Source: Prochlorococcus sp. AG-402-I20 (GTDB taxonomy: Bacteria > Cyanobacteriota > Cyanobacteriia > PCC-6307 > Cyanobiaceae). Taken from it: 64,000 nucleotides of DNA. The stretch covers positions 62,001 through 126,000 of the forward strand of contig QCHY01000002.1 in NCBI GenBank assembly GCA_003216975.1, read 5' to 3'. The notes under the pieces were generated by a model. The model was given only the letters and a program-made list of their open reading frames with translations, was not told where the DNA came from and searched no databases. This document shows, piece after piece, positions 18,438 through 27,956 of the stretch. The position numbers and the translations under genes were made by a program. The stretch's first letter is position 1. Every line of letters begins with the position of its first letter.

Positions 18438-18497
18438 GGCTAATTAATGTTTAATAGTTGAGGTTAATGAGTTAAAGAAATTTGGAAAATTTTTTGG

Positions 18498-19172
18498 TTA
18501 TGTGGGCAGAACTTTCTCGCCTGGTAAGTCTTTTCTACTAGTAAGAACTCGATCAATAATCCCATACTCAACTGCCTCATGAGGGTTAAGATAACTCATT
18601 CGATCAGAGTCTTTAGATAATTGATCTACTGATCTTCCAGTGTTATGACTAAGGATTTCTAGCATCGCTTTCTTATTATGAATAACTTCCTTTGCTCTGA
18701 TTTGAATATCAGTAGCTTGGCCTTGGGCACCACTTCTAGGCTGATGCAGCACAATTGATGAATGAGGTAATGCTGCTCTTTGCCCTTTCGTCCCAGCTGA
18801 GAGAATGACTGCTGCGGTACCCATAGCTTGACCAATACAGATTGTGTGAACAGGAGGCTTCACATATCTGAGTGTGTCGCAAATTGCAAAGGCTTCAGTT
18901 TCAAATCCAATCGCGTCTCCTGTGTACCAACTTGTTCCAGTTGAGTTGATGTAAAAATATATAGGTTTTTCTGAATTATCAAATTCCAGAAAAAGCAGTT
19001 GAGCAATAATTAATTCAGTTACATCCATTCCGAGTTGCCTTTTGGCATCATCATCGGAAAATAGGGGTAAGCCTAAATAAACTATCCTTTCTTTAAGAAG
19101 AAGGGATGGTAAATCAGGAGGTGGAGTTCTCATTACGGCAGAGTCGCCATAATACGGAGAAGATGCGGTCAT
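18498..19172 (-). CDS. clpR: Clp protease subunit ClpR (catalytically inactive paralogue)
   Basis: ClpP-fold subunit of 224 residues that forms mixed rings with ClpP3. Where catalytic ClpP has GLAASMGA, this protein reads GQAMGTAA, so the nucleophilic Ser is replaced by Gly118. The His region (VLHQPRSG) is kept. An insertion after YINSTGTSWYTG (about 81-95) is typical of the ClpR/ClpP4 branch. Loss of the Ser is the family's defining trait rather than damage. It is the upstream gene of the clpR-clpP pair. Known cyanobacterial ClpR contributes structure and adaptor docking, not cutting. Confidence 0.93.
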   Translation of the reverse strand: MTASSPYYGDSAVMRTPPPDLPSLLLKERIVYLGLPLFSDDDAKRQLGMDVTELIIAQLLFLEFDNSEKPIYFYINSTGTSWYTGDAIGFETEAFAICDTLRYVKPPVHTICIGQAMGTAAVILSAGTKGQRAALPHSSIVLHQPRSGAQGQATDIQIRAKEVIHNKKAMLEILSHNTGRSVDQLSKDSDRMSYLNPHEAVEYGIIDRVLTSRKDLPGEKVLPT

Positions 19173-19210
19173 ATGAAGTTAAGTCTTCTTGGATTCGAGC
19201 CTAGCTAGAT

Positions 19211-20320
19211 CTAGCCTTGAGATGCTTTTGTTGTTTCAAATTTGTTCGGGGGCTGATCATTGGAGGCTTTACTAAAAACCATTCGGCCCGTCGGGGTTTG
19301 TAGTGCTCCAGTCACAACTACTTCTATTCTTTTACCGATCCATTGAAGACCCTCCTCGATAACAACCATTGTGCCATCTTCAAGATAGGCAATACCTTGT
19401 GAGTTTTCCTTACCTTCTCTAACTACTTTTAAATTTAACTTTTCACCTGGTTGAACTTCAGGCCTAACTGCGAGTACTAAATCACTTAAGTTAAGAACTT
19501 TTATTTCTTGGACTAAAGCTACTTGAGATAAATTGTAATCCAGAGTGATTAAAATCCCTGCAATGTCTGAGGTTAATTTTAAAAGAATTTCATCAGTTCC
19601 TTCCCCTTCATATTTTGTACTGTTGATAACTAATCTTCTTCCATAACTTTCTCTTAATTGGTTAAGTAATTTAAGTCCTCTTCTTCCTTTCCCTCGTTTT
19701 TCGTTATTACTTGAGTCAGCTAGTTTTTGTAGCTCATCCATAACTGATTGGGCTACGATTATTTGCCCTTCTATTAGTCCCAATCTAAGTAGAGCCTGAA
19801 TACGACCATCAATTATTACACTAGTATCTAAAACTTTTGCACTGGCTGGAGTTAGAATTCCATCTGCCATTAATAAAGATTCAGTGCTATTTGAATTGAA
19901 AAGACGTAAAACCGTTCGACCATGAACATCAGCAAGGTTATACCCAAGTACTCCAAAAAAAATGTTGCTTAATACAGCAAAAATAGGCTTTACAAAAAAT
20001 AATTCAGTGGGTAACGGTAGAAGTAGTACAGGTACTAATAAAAGGGTAGCAATGATCAGTCCAAGAACTATGCCCACAGATCTACTAACTAGTAGATCTG
20101 TGGGCATAGTTCTTATCCTTGTAGTTAATTTAGTTCTAAATTGCTGAAGAACAAAGGCTATTAAAAGACCTACAAGAGCGGTTAATCCTGAGAGAGCAAT
20201 TTTTAAATTTTTTAGATTAGTAACTTGATCTAAAGTATTTTCTGGTAACCAATTCACCCCAATCCATCCGGTGATTGCACCTGATATAAGAAATAAAACC
20301 AGAATAACTAAGTCTGCCAT
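19211..20320 (-). CDS. PIN-TRAM domain membrane protein (YacL-like)
   Basis: A 369-residue protein. Four hydrophobic helices (about 1-130) lead into a PIN domain (about 162-275: LDTSVIIDGRI, MDELQKLADSS, GRRGLKLLNQL, LITLDYNLSQVA), which carries the acidic residues of PIN nucleases. A TRAM domain follows (about 290-345: PGEKLNLKVVREGKE...GIAYLEDGTMVVIEEG). It matches the widespread YacL group, proposed membrane-bound RNases; activity is inferred. It reads leftward 38 nt before clpR. Its N-terminal coding region contains a perfect 25-bp inverted repeat (20063-20114). Confidence 0.9.
   Translation of the reverse strand: MADLVILVLFLISGAITGWIGVNWLPENTLDQVTNLKNLKIALSGLTALVGLLIAFVLQQFRTKLTTRIRTMPTDLLVSRSVGIVLGLIIATLLLVPVLLLPLPTELFFVKPIFAVLSNIFFGVLGYNLADVHGRTVLRLFNSNSTESLLMADGILTPASAKVLDTSVIIDGRIQALLRLGLIEGQIIVAQSVMDELQKLADSSNNEKRGKGRRGLKLLNQLRESYGRRLVINSTKYEGEGTDEILLKLTSDIAGILITLDYNLSQVALVQEIKVLNLSDLVLAVRPEVQPGEKLNLKVVREGKENSQGIAYLEDGTMVVIEEGLQWIGKRIEVVVTGALQTPTGRMVFSKASNDQPPNKFETTKASQG
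20063..20114. repeat. Perfect 25-bp inverted repeat inside a coding sequence
   Basis: The arm 20063-20087 (AAGAACTATGCCCACAGATC, then TACTA) is the exact reverse complement of 20090-20114, with a 2-nt spacer AC at 20088-20089. On the coding (minus) strand it spells the peptide RTMPTDLLVSRSVGIVL. On the plus strand the same region can be read as nearly the same peptide, a consequence of the symmetry. There is no T-tract, so it is not an ordinary terminator. Confidence 0.95.
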
Positions 20321-20428
20321 GTATTCAGGTTATGCTTGCTTTTCGTTTTTTACTAAAGCTTTATTTATTTTCAAAGATTTGTATTGTAAAAGTGACCATT
20401 TATTTGGGTTTGTATATCTATTGCTCAA

Positions 20429-21658
20429 ATGGTAGCCCCACCAAGAAGTGCATATTTGCATATACCTTTTTGCCATAAAAGATGTTTTTACTGTGATTTT
20501 TCCATTATCCCTTTAGGTGATAGCGCTCAAATTCCAGGCAGTCCAGGGATAAATTCTATTAACGCATATTTGGATTTACTTCATCGAGAGATTTCAATTT
20601 CCCCAAAAGGTCCTGCATTGTCAACAATCTATTTGGGCGGTGGAACTCCTTCTTTATTGAAAAAAAATGAGTTAGGTGATTTATTGAAAAATCTTCAAAG
20701 AAAATTTGGCTTTCAAGATGGTGCTGAGATAACCATGGAGGTTGATCCATCAACATTTTTTGAAAATGATTTGATTGGATATATCGAAATTGGAATCAAT
20801 AGATTTAGCTTGGGAGGTCAGTCATTTGATGACAGTATTTTGGCTTCAATTGGTAGAAAACATAATCGATCAGAATTAATAGAGGCTTGTAAATGGGTAA
20901 ATAACTTGTTCAAAAAGGGACTATTAAGAAGCTGGAGCCTTGATTTGATTCAAAATCTTCCAGGAATAAATTTGTCGAAATGGATCAAAGAGTTGGAACT
21001 AGCGGTTCAAGTGGAAGCCCCCCATTTGTCAATTTATGATTTATCTATCGAACCAGATACCGTTTTTGGAAGAAGACACAAAAAAGGTAATTTGAATATC
21101 CCAATTGAATTGGTGGCTGAGAAAATAGATTTTGAAACCAACAGATTTTTAAAAAGTAGAGGTTTTTCTCGATACGAAATTTCAAATTATTCTTTACCAG
21201 GGCATGCATCTAGACATAATCGCACTTATTGGAATGGTTCTGGTTGGTGGGCGTTTGGTATGGGAGCAACAAGTGCTCCTTGGGGTCAGAGATTCTCTAG
21301 GCCCAGAACAATTTCTGGTTATAAAAATTGGCTTGAGCAACAAGAAAGTCATTCATTAGAGAAAACTTTGTTTTTTGAGGAATCAAAACGAATGCCATTG
21401 GATGAACTTTTAATGATTGGACTTCGAAGACGTGAAGGCGTTCATCTTGAGGAACTTGCTAAAAATGTTGGATGGACTCAAAAAGAATGTAATAAAAACT
21501 TGGAATTATTGGATAAATATTGGCTTAATTATTTAAAAGAAGGATATTTAATGAAAAATAATGGAAGATATTTTTTGAGTGATCCTAAGGGGATGATGAT
21601 TAGCAATCAGATTTTGATTCAGATGTTTTCGTGGTGGGATGCCCTTGATTTTGAATAG
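20429..21658 (+). CDS. hemW: HemW-like radical SAM protein (coproporphyrinogen oxidase family)
   Basis: A 409-residue radical SAM enzyme with the cluster motif C-x3-C-x2-C at Cys15, Cys19 and Cys22 ([10 protein letters not shown]). [17 protein letters not shown] and [11 protein letters not shown] are the hallmark blocks. The short N-terminus before the cysteines and the missing HemN extra Cys point to HemW, a haem chaperone, rather than true oxygen-independent HemN; that choice is from family knowledge. ATG 20429 begins right at [13 protein letters not shown]. The 3' end overlaps the 3' end of panB by 59 nt. Confidence 0.92.
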   Translation: MVAPPRSAYLHIPFCHKRCFYCDFSIIPLGDSAQIPGSPGINSINAYLDLLHREISISPKGPALSTIYLGGGTPSLLKKNELGDLLKNLQRKFGFQDGAEITMEVDPSTFFENDLIGYIEIGINRFSLGGQSFDDSILASIGRKHNRSELIEACKWVNNLFKKGLLRSWSLDLIQNLPGINLSKWIKELELAVQVEAPHLSIYDLSIEPDTVFGRRHKKGNLNIPIELVAEKIDFETNRFLKSRGFSRYEISNYSLPGHASRHNRTYWNGSGWWAFGMGATSAPWGQRFSRPRTISGYKNWLEQQESHSLEKTLFFEESKRMPLDELLMIGLRRREGVHLEELAKNVGWTQKECNKNLELLDKYWLNYLKEGYLMKNNGRYFLSDPKGMMISNQILIQMFSWWDALDFE

Positions 21659-22418
21659 TAGATTTAATCCATTTTTCTAGAGCATCAATGCAAAGTTTTC
21701 TTCCTTCAAATAATGGCTTTGCAAAAGGGGGTTGTTCAACTGAAAGACCAAGAATATCAGCTGTAACTCTTACCTGCCCATCACAATCACTCCCTGCCCC
21801 AATGCCAATAACAGGAATGGTTAAATGTTTTTTTAATTTGCTAGCAATTTCTCCTGGGATATGTTCTAGAACTATTGCAAAACATCCTGATTCTTGAAGC
21901 ATTTTTGAATCTTTGAGAATTTTTTCTTGGCTATCTTTATCCCTTGCTTGCGATTTGTATCCAAGTTGATGCACTGATTGTGGAGTTAAGCCAAGATGTC
22001 CCATCACCGGGATTCCCATTCTTACAAGTCTTTTTATTACCATCAATGTCTCAGGTTCTGCTCCTTCAAGCTTGACTGCTGAAGCACAAGAATTTTTGAG
22101 GAGAGTCCCAGCCGCTTCAACAGCCTTATCTTCTCCACATTGATAGCTTAAAAAAGGAAGATCACAAACTACTAATGGTTGCTTGGAAAGAGGTTTAGAA
22201 AAACCCCTACAAACAGCTTGTGTGTGATGAAGCATTTGATCAAGTGTTACAGGAAGAGTCGTTGAGTGTCCTAAAACAACCATTCCAAGTGAATCTCCAA
22301 CGAGAACTACATCAGCACCTGAAGCTTCAACTATTGAGGACGAGATAGCATCCCATGCAGTTAATACAGTTATCTGTTTACCCAAGTTTTTAAAACGAAC
22401 CAATTCTGTGGTTTGCAT
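21600..22418 (-). CDS. panB: 3-methyl-2-oxobutanoate hydroxymethyltransferase
   Basis: First step of pantothenate (CoA) synthesis: transfers a hydroxymethyl group from methylenetetrahydrofolate to 2-oxoisovalerate. The 272-residue TIM barrel shows [28 protein letters not shown] with the metal-binding [26 protein letters not shown] and [12 protein letters not shown] blocks follow. The last about 18 codons lie antisense within the hemW coding region. It is a short polar tail, so the overlap probably arose by stop loss in one gene. The gene starts 43 nt from the SRP RNA on the opposite strand. Confidence 0.95.
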   Translation of the reverse strand: MQTTELVRFKNLGKQITVLTAWDAISSSIVEASGADVVLVGDSLGMVVLGHSTTLPVTLDQMLHHTQAVCRGFSKPLSKQPLVVCDLPFLSYQCGEDKAVEAAGTLLKNSCASAVKLEGAEPETLMVIKRLVRMGIPVMGHLGLTPQSVHQLGYKSQARDKDSQEKILKDSKMLQESGCFAIVLEHIPGEIASKLKKHLTIPVIGIGAGSDCDGQVRVTADILGLSVEQPPFAKPLFEGRKLCIDALEKWIKSTIQNQGHPTTKTSESKSDC

Positions 22419-22448
22419 TTAATTTTTAATAACGTGGTTAGCTATTGC

Positions 22449-22454
22449 TAGAAT
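22449..22454 (+). promoter_or_regulatory. -10 element of the SRP RNA gene
   Basis: TAGAAT lies 7 nt before the first base of the predicted RNA (22461), the spacing of a bacterial -10 box. No clear -35 was found. The call depends on the RNA 5' end, which was set from pairing. Confidence 0.5.
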
Positions 22455-22460
22455 ATTATT

Positions 22461-22554
22461 GACTCGGCCCCATGCGGCTGTGACGCCTAAACCTGGTCAG
22501 GACCGGAAGGTAGCAGCCATATGGGATGCTCAAAGCAGGCGTGGACTCCGGGTC
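22461..22554 (+). ncRNA. ffs: Signal recognition particle RNA (4.5S type)
   Basis: A 94-nt RNA forming one long hairpin: GACTCGG at the 5' end pairs with CCGGGTC at the 3' end. It carries the universally conserved Ffh-binding tip, GGTCAGGACCGGAAGGTAGC, with symmetric and asymmetric loops around a GGAA tetraloop. It binds Ffh to target nascent membrane proteins. Ffh itself is encoded at 48363 in this window. The gene lies between two leftward genes on the opposite strand and needs its own promoter. Confidence 0.96.
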
Positions 22555-22580
22555 ACCTTAATTTAGGTGGGTTTCAAGTC

Positions 22581-23690
22581 TCAACGATTCTGTCTTAAAC
22601 GTAAAAACTCTGGTATTGAAGCACCTGATTCCTTCACTTCAGATTGTTCGTAAAGAGATTGAGGCGAAAGTCTTGCCCTGTTTCTTTCATTTGAATAAAT
22701 CTGATTACTGTCAAAGCCAGTTGCAATAACTGTTACTTGAATCTCTCCCTCAAGTTTTTCATCAACAACAGTACCTACTATGATATTGGCTTCAGGATCT
22801 ACCACGTCTGATATGACCTCAGAAGCAGATGTCATATCTTCAAGAGTCATATCTTTTCCTCCAGTTATGTTTATTACGCATCCTTTGGCTCCATCGATAC
22901 GAGCTGCCTCTAAAAGAGGGCTATTTATTGCTGCTTGAGCTGCTTCTAAAGCTCTTGATCTGCCTGAACCTAAACCAATTCCTAAAAGTGCAGTACCAGC
23001 TTCGGTCATAACAGAACGCACATCAGCAAAATCTACATTAACCAATCCAGGACATGTAATTATGTCGCTTATTCCTTGAACTCCTTTCATAAGAACGTCA
23101 TCAGCGCTTCTAAAGGCTTCTTGCAAAGGCGCTCCTGAAATAACGTCCTTTAGTCTGTCGTTTGGAATAACAATTAAAGTGTCTACATTTTCGGCAAGTC
23201 TTGCGATACCTTCATCAGCTTGCCTTAAACGACGTTTGCCTTCAAAACTAAATGGTTTAGTTACTATTCCCACTGTCAAAGCACCGCTTTCTTTAGCTAC
23301 TTGTGCAACAACTGGGGCCGCTCCTGTTCCAGTGCCTCCTCCCATACCAGCTGCAATAAATACGAGGTCTACGCCCTCTAATGCTTGTTGAAGATCAGTT
23401 CTTGATTCCTCTGCTGCCTTTTGTCCAATGCTTGGATTACCGCCTGCACCAAGACCTCTAGTTAGGCTTTGACCAAGCTGAACTCTGTGAGTTGCAGATG
23501 ATTGGATAAGAGCTTGAGCATCTGTATTAAGTACTCGGTATGTAACTCCATCTAGATCACTATTGATCATTCGGTTGACGGCATTACTTCCTCCACCCCC
23601 AACACCAATCACCTCAATACGTGCAGATTGACTGGGTAGGATTCCTTCATCCATGTTGAAACTAGATTTGTTTCCAATTCCCATCACCAT
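22581..23690 (-). CDS. ftsZ: Cell division protein FtsZ
   Basis: Tubulin-like GTPase forming the division ring. The 369 residues have the nucleotide loop [14 protein letters not shown] (about 28-41), the tubulin signature [10 protein letters not shown] (about 117-126), and the T7 synergy loop [13 protein letters not shown] variable linker ([10 protein letters not shown]) leads to a C-terminal conserved peptide [11 protein letters not shown] that should bind partner proteins. In cyanobacteria the membrane tether is not FtsA, and Ftn2/ZipN (46271 here) anchors FtsZ. ftsQ lies upstream on the same strand with a 157-nt gap. Confidence 0.97.
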   Translation of the reverse strand: MVMGIGNKSSFNMDEGILPSQSARIEVIGVGGGGSNAVNRMINSDLDGVTYRVLNTDAQALIQSSATHRVQLGQSLTRGLGAGGNPSIGQKAAEESRTDLQQALEGVDLVFIAAGMGGGTGTGAAPVVAQVAKESGALTVGIVTKPFSFEGKRRLRQADEGIARLAENVDTLIVIPNDRLKDVISGAPLQEAFRSADDVLMKGVQGISDIITCPGLVNVDFADVRSVMTEAGTALLGIGLGSGRSRALEAAQAAINSPLLEAARIDGAKGCVINITGGKDMTLEDMTSASEVISDVVDPEANIIVGTVVDEKLEGEIQVTVIATGFDSNQIYSNERNRARLSPQSLYEQSEVKESGASIPEFLRLRQNR

Positions 23691-23847
23691 ATTCAGGATT
23701 AGAACTCGTTTTGGGCATTATGAACATCATCCATGAATTCTGTTGGTTTATTGGTTCAAATTGATTAACAAATTAATTTCATTAATTAGCCCTGAATTGC
23801 TATCAACTTGCTAGGAATTTCTAAAAATCAATGTCATAGTAAGGTTT

Positions 23848-24678
23848 TTACATTCCTTTGCTCAGTATTTTTTCTATTTTTAGTTCTGGTTTGCGTGGAT
23901 CTTTAAGATCCACGATTTTTACTTTTGTGTTGATTAAAAGATTTGGCAATGATTTTTGTAGTTGATTGAGTTTATTGATTTGCTCGATTAAGCGATCAGT
24001 TCTTGAGCCTAGAAGGACTAAATCGAAATGCTCGGTTTTTAGGCTGATTTCTCCAAGAGGATTTATTTTGATTTTTTCAAGAGGGCTTTGAATAATAGAT
24101 CTATTTTTTATTATTAAAATGACTTCTTTTTGTTTATTTGGAGTCCAATTCTCAATAGATAATTTAATTTGGTTTTGTTTTAATTTATTTACAAATTGAA
24201 TTGGTATCCAAGATCCTTCAATATCAATCATCCCTTTTTCAACATTGTTTGAAAAAACTCGACTTGCAAAAGCAATTGGTTCTCTTTCTGAAATATTTAG
24301 ATGAATTTCAGGAGGAAAAAACTTACGACTTACTGAAACCTCTTTAATTGGAAGCTTTTTTACTAAATAAGATTCAATTTGTTTCGGATTTAATTCCAAC
24401 AAATTTTTAGGATAAAAAATATTAGTAGTTTTTTCGATGTCGTTTTTTGTTATTCCAGATAGGCCTGTGATTTTAGTTTGATCAAAACTTATTGGTTTCC
24501 AAGCTTGGTTTGAAAATGTTAGAACCAGAAAAATTGAAGTGCTTGAAAAAAAAAGTAAATGCCAAAGTTCAGTTATAAAATTTTTATTTTGTAGAATATA
24601 AGAGACTTTTCCAGTTGATAATCGACTTTTGGTATTTAATTTACTCTTTTTTCTTTTAATTGATTTCAAAGATCGCAT
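23848..24678 (-). CDS. ftsQ: Cell division protein FtsQ / DivIB-like
   Basis: Bitopic membrane protein linking septal peptidoglycan synthesis to the division ring. The 276 residues comprise a very basic cytoplasmic tail, one membrane helix (about 40-60), and a POTRA domain (about 68-140: KITGLSGITKNDIEKT, LVKKLPIKEVSVSR, INISEREP-like). A beta domain follows. I chose ATG 24678 (MRSLKSIKRKK), which leaves a 13-nt overlap with the upstream gene; an ATG at 24708 would give 10 extra residues. Sequence conservation of FtsQ is low, so the name rests on POTRA, topology and the ftsZ neighbourhood. Confidence 0.85.
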   Translation of the reverse strand: MRSLKSIKRKKSKLNTKSRLSTGKVSYILQNKNFITELWHLLFFSSTSIFLVLTFSNQAWKPISFDQTKITGLSGITKNDIEKTTNIFYPKNLLELNPKQIESYLVKKLPIKEVSVSRKFFPPEIHLNISEREPIAFASRVFSNNVEKGMIDIEGSWIPIQFVNKLKQNQIKLSIENWTPNKQKEVILIIKNRSIIQSPLEKIKINPLGEISLKTEHFDLVLLGSRTDRLIEQINKLNQLQKSLPNLLINTKVKIVDLKDPRKPELKIEKILSKGM

Positions 24679-25076
24679 CTTGCTCTGGACATAAGTTTGT
24701 CCATCCATTGACGAGCGCGCTCAGCATCTGAAAAAGGCACATCTATTTCTCTTCCTGAACCAACAAGTCTGAGTCGGCAACGTCCTTCAGATTCTTTGGT
24801 TAAAGGTGCTTCACCTGAGCTGAGAGCCATCAGCTCAACCATTTCTAATTTCTTAACTTCGAATGTTGCTTCCTCTTTGAATGTACCGGCCTCAAAGCTA
24901 CTCCAGCATAAAATGCCAGCTTTTAATCGAGCCGCTCCCGTTCCATCAAGTTTTGCTAGTTCTGAACCTTTAGCCCAAATCAAATAGAGATTCTGCCGCC
25001 TTCTCTCTATCCAGCCAAGAGCGGCTATGAGAATAAAAGCCATTAATAATGGCAACCAAAGGAGGCCGTGAATCAT
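24666..25076 (-). CDS. Cyanobacterial membrane-anchored protein, unknown function
   Basis: A 136-residue protein with an N-terminal hydrophobic helix (about 4-22, GLLWLPLLMAFILIAALGW) followed by a soluble domain (ELAKLDGTGAARLKAGILCWSS and so on). It has an SDAERARQWMDKL helix near the end. It sits between ddl and ftsQ on the same strand, where many bacteria have murC/murB, and overlaps ftsQ. The position suggests an envelope or division role, but nothing in the sequence proves it. I believe it is conserved in marine picocyanobacteria; the family is not named. Confidence 0.75.
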   Translation of the reverse strand: MIHGLLWLPLLMAFILIAALGWIERRRQNLYLIWAKGSELAKLDGTGAARLKAGILCWSSFEAGTFKEEATFEVKKLEMVELMALSSGEAPLTKESEGRCRLRLVGSGREIDVPFSDAERARQWMDKLMSRARCDL

Positions 25077-25112
25077 TTTTTGAAAAAGAGATCTAAAAAT
25101 GTCATGGGTAAT

Positions 25113-26174
25113 TTATTTTCTAGCTGTTTCTATGAGACTAGCAACAAGTTTTTCTAGTTTTAATCCAGAAGCTTCCCACAACATTGGATACATGCTTGTT
25201 TTCGTGAAGCCTGGCAAGGTATTGACTTCATTTATGTAAATCTGTTGCGTGTTCTCTTCATAAAAGAAATCGACTCTCGCCAAACCAAAAGCATTAATAG
25301 CTTTACATGCTTCGATAGCTAGTTTTTGTATCTTATTAGATATATCTACATTTAAATCAGCTGGGATAATTGTACTGCTTAGATTCTCATCATATTTTGA
25401 CTCGTATGTATACCAATCAGTTTGACATTTAACTTCGCCAACAACTGATGATTTCATTAAGGACTTTCCTAATACTCCACATTCAAGTTCTCTTCCATTA
25501 ATATTTTTTTCTATTATGATTCTTTCATCATATTTTGCTGCTATTTCTATTCCAGTAAATAGTTCTTGCTTTGAATATACTTTAGTTATTCCAATAGAAG
25601 AACCGAGGTTGGCTGGTTTTACAAAGCATGGATAATTTATGGTTTTTTCTATTTTATCAAACATAGAATTCATAAATAAGTTATTTAATATATTTCCTTT
25701 GTGTAAATCAATATATGGAGCTTGAGGAAGATTAAATGATTTAAAAATTGATTTCATTGCTATTTTATCCATACCTAAAGATGAACCAAGAATTCCTGAT
25801 CCAACAAATGGTTTTCCCGTTAATTTGAATAATCCTTGAATAACACCATCTTCACCATTAGGACCATGTAATGTGGGGAACCATACATCCACTTTATTGC
25901 TTTCTATTGGAAAATTAAAGAGATTATTCATAGAATTTTTATTTCCTTTTGTTTCTATATGTGATTTTTTGTCTTCAAACAAAATTGACTTTGAGTATTC
26001 CGAATCCTCCCAAAAACCATGCCTATCTATATAAATAGGGTTTACAGCAAAGCGTTCAATATTGTTAGAATGTGATAAGGCTTGGTAAATAGTTTTAGCT
26101 GATTTGATAGAGACTTCGTGTTCGCTTGAATTCCCACCAAAAACTAGTCCTATATTGAGCTTTTTATTCGACAT
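25113..26174 (-). CDS. ddl: D-alanine--D-alanine ligase
   Basis: ATP-grasp enzyme joining two D-Ala for peptidoglycan precursors. The 353 residues show the N-terminal VFGGNSSEHEVSIKSA, LHGPNGEDGVIQGLFKLTGKPFVGSG, the ATP-binding FVKPANLGSSIGITKV, and the C-terminal catalytic INEVNTLPGFTKTSMYP. It heads the leftward ddl, membrane protein, ftsQ, ftsZ series. Residues about 55-95 (Lys/Ser/Asn-rich) are a less conserved insert typical of the VanA-like long ligases. Confidence 0.96.
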   Translation of the reverse strand: MSNKKLNIGLVFGGNSSEHEVSIKSAKTIYQALSHSNNIERFAVNPIYIDRHGFWEDSEYSKSILFEDKKSHIETKGNKNSMNNLFNFPIESNKVDVWFPTLHGPNGEDGVIQGLFKLTGKPFVGSGILGSSLGMDKIAMKSIFKSFNLPQAPYIDLHKGNILNNLFMNSMFDKIEKTINYPCFVKPANLGSSIGITKVYSKQELFTGIEIAAKYDERIIIEKNINGRELECGVLGKSLMKSSVVGEVKCQTDWYTYESKYDENLSSTIIPADLNVDISNKIQKLAIEACKAINAFGLARVDFFYEENTQQIYINEVNTLPGFTKTSMYPMLWEASGLKLEKLVASLIETARK

Positions 26175-26226
26175 AACTATTTTGTTTTGAATATTTTATA
26201 AGGTTGTTTATTAAATTTATCAACAT

Positions 26227-27618
26227 TTATGAAAAGCTTCCAGTTAATGAAAATGGACGTATTTCATTGATTCGTATATTGACTATTTCGCCTGGCTGGT
26301 GTGATTTGTTGTCACTTGAGGACCTTGGAAAAAACGTTAGTCTGTTTGTTCTAGTCCTTCCCATTAATTGTGAATTATCTTTAGAATTTATATTCTCTAT
26401 AAGTATTTCCTGTGATGAGCCTTTATATCTTAAATTTCTTTCTTTTGCGATCTTTTCCACTAAGTTGTTAATTTCTCTTAGCCTATCAACTTTTATAGTC
26501 TCAGGTAATTGATTAGGCCATAAAGCAGCTGGCGTATTTGGTCTAGGAGAGTAGGCTGCAGTATTAACAAGATCAAATTTAACATCTTCTATAAGTTTTA
26601 GTGTCTCTTCGAATTCATCTCTTGTCTCTCCTGGAAAAGCTACAATTGCATCAGAAGTAATAGATGACTCAGGCATTATTTGTTTTATATAGTCTATGAT
26701 TTCTTTATAAGTTTGAACGGTATATCCTCGACCCATATTTTTGAGTACTTTATTATTTCCACTTTGGAATGGGATATGAAAGTGTTCACAAACCTTAGGA
26801 AGTCTTGCACATACATCTATTAATTCTTTCGTAAAATACCTTGGATGACTTGTAGCAAATCTAATACGCTCAATTCCTTCAATATCATGAATATATTCTA
26901 ATAAATATGAAAGTGTCATTTGACCAGATTTATTAAACTCATAAGCTTTAAAGTCTCTGCCATAAGCATCTATATTTTGCCCTAAAAGGGTTATTTCTTT
27001 GTATCCAATTCTCGCTAACTTTTCTATTTCATGTTTAATAGCTTGTGGTGTTCTTGATTGCTCTTTGCCTCTAACTGAAGGGACTACGCAATAAGTGCAC
27101 CTCTCATTGCATCCATATATAATGTTGACCCATCCGCAGATAGCGCTCTCTCTTCTGGGTGTCGTTATGTCTTCGTATATGTGCTGTTCATCAGTAGCTA
27201 AAACCTGGTGACCGTTATCAACTTGATTAAGAAGAGTCTCCAGTCGATTTGCATGCTGAGGACCCATTACAAGATCTATTTCAGGAACTCTTCTTAATAG
27301 GGCTTCACCTTCTTGTTGAGCTAAGCATCCTGCAATAATAATTTTTAAATGAGGATCTGATTTTTTTCTTTTAGCTTGCCTTCCTAAATAACTATAAACT
27401 TTTTGCTCAGCATTATCACGAATAGTACAAGTGTTATAGAGAATTAAATCTGCTTTCAGTTCCTCCTCTGCAAGCTGATATCCCATTGTTTGCAAAATGC
27501 CTGACATCCTCTCAGAATCAGCTTTATTCATTTGACATCCAAAAGTGGTAATCCAATAGCTTCCTTTGTTGGCCCTTAACGATGTGCTTTGTTTATTAGG
27601 AGCTATGGATGCTGTCAT
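26227..27618 (-). CDS. miaB: tRNA-2-methylthio-N6-dimethylallyladenosine synthase
   Basis: Radical SAM methylthiotransferase modifying A37 of tRNAs. The 463 residues include the N-terminal UPF0004 domain ([36 protein letters not shown] with three cluster Cys). The radical SAM motif CNERCTYC and a C-terminal TRAM domain (about 395-460) follow. The open frame runs upstream to 27738 but would then overlap the tRNA-His gene; the ATG at 27618 ([10 protein letters not shown]) avoids that. The gene ends 52 nt before ddl on the same strand. Confidence 0.95.
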   Translation of the reverse strand: MTASIAPNKQSTSLRANKGSYWITTFGCQMNKADSERMSGILQTMGYQLAEEELKADLILYNTCTIRDNAEQKVYSYLGRQAKRKKSDPHLKIIIAGCLAQQEGEALLRRVPEIDLVMGPQHANRLETLLNQVDNGHQVLATDEQHIYEDITTPRRESAICGWVNIIYGCNERCTYCVVPSVRGKEQSRTPQAIKHEIEKLARIGYKEITLLGQNIDAYGRDFKAYEFNKSGQMTLSYLLEYIHDIEGIERIRFATSHPRYFTKELIDVCARLPKVCEHFHIPFQSGNNKVLKNMGRGYTVQTYKEIIDYIKQIMPESSITSDAIVAFPGETRDEFEETLKLIEDVKFDLVNTAAYSPRPNTPAALWPNQLPETIKVDRLREINNLVEKIAKERNLRYKGSSQEILIENINSKDNSQLMGRTRTNRLTFFPRSSSDNKSHQPGEIVNIRINEIRPFSLTGSFS

Positions 27619-27679
27619 CGCAGGGTTATTTTTACCTTGGAAAAAGATTTTTGAGATTAAGTTCCAAAAAATGTTCAAG

Positions 27680-27753
27680 GGCGAGCGAGGGGATTCGAAC
27701 CCCCGAATAGCGGCGCCACAAGCCGCTGCCTTAACCACTTGGCGACGCCCGCC
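27680..27753 (-). tRNA. tRNA-His (anticodon GTG)
   Basis: Reading on the minus strand, the acceptor GCGGGCG pairs with CGCTCGC (one G-U), with an encoded G at position -1 opposite C73, the hallmark of tRNA-His. The anticodon stem GCGGC/GCCGC closes the loop TTGTGGC, giving GTG. The T-arm contains GGGGGTTCGAATCCCC. No CCA is encoded. It lies 61 nt upstream of miaB. Confidence 0.96.
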
Positions 27754-27956
27754 TTGTGCTTTTAATCTACCAATGATTTGTCATTTTGAGATTCCAAAAT
27801 GATTTTGGTAAGAAATTTAGCTTAATAATATTGTAGATAGTAAGGATTAATTTTTTAACTTTTTATATTTTGATCACAACGCAATTGATAGGTATTGAAG
27901 TTACTGTGTAATTAGAACCCGGATTAATAAAACTCGGGATTGAAATCTCTTCAAAA

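Noticed and set aside
18498..19172. Loss of the catalytic Ser in this ClpP-like gene as a sign of decay
   Set aside because: ClpR subunits lack the Ser by definition, and the characteristic insertion and intact fold show a maintained gene.
19962..20147. 61-codon plus-strand frame with a peptide like that of the PIN-TRAM protein
   Set aside because: The resemblance is a direct consequence of the inverted repeat at 20063-20114 and not a second gene.
27619..27738. N-terminal extension of miaB
   Set aside because: The frame is open but runs through the tRNA-His gene; the family N-terminus begins at 27618.
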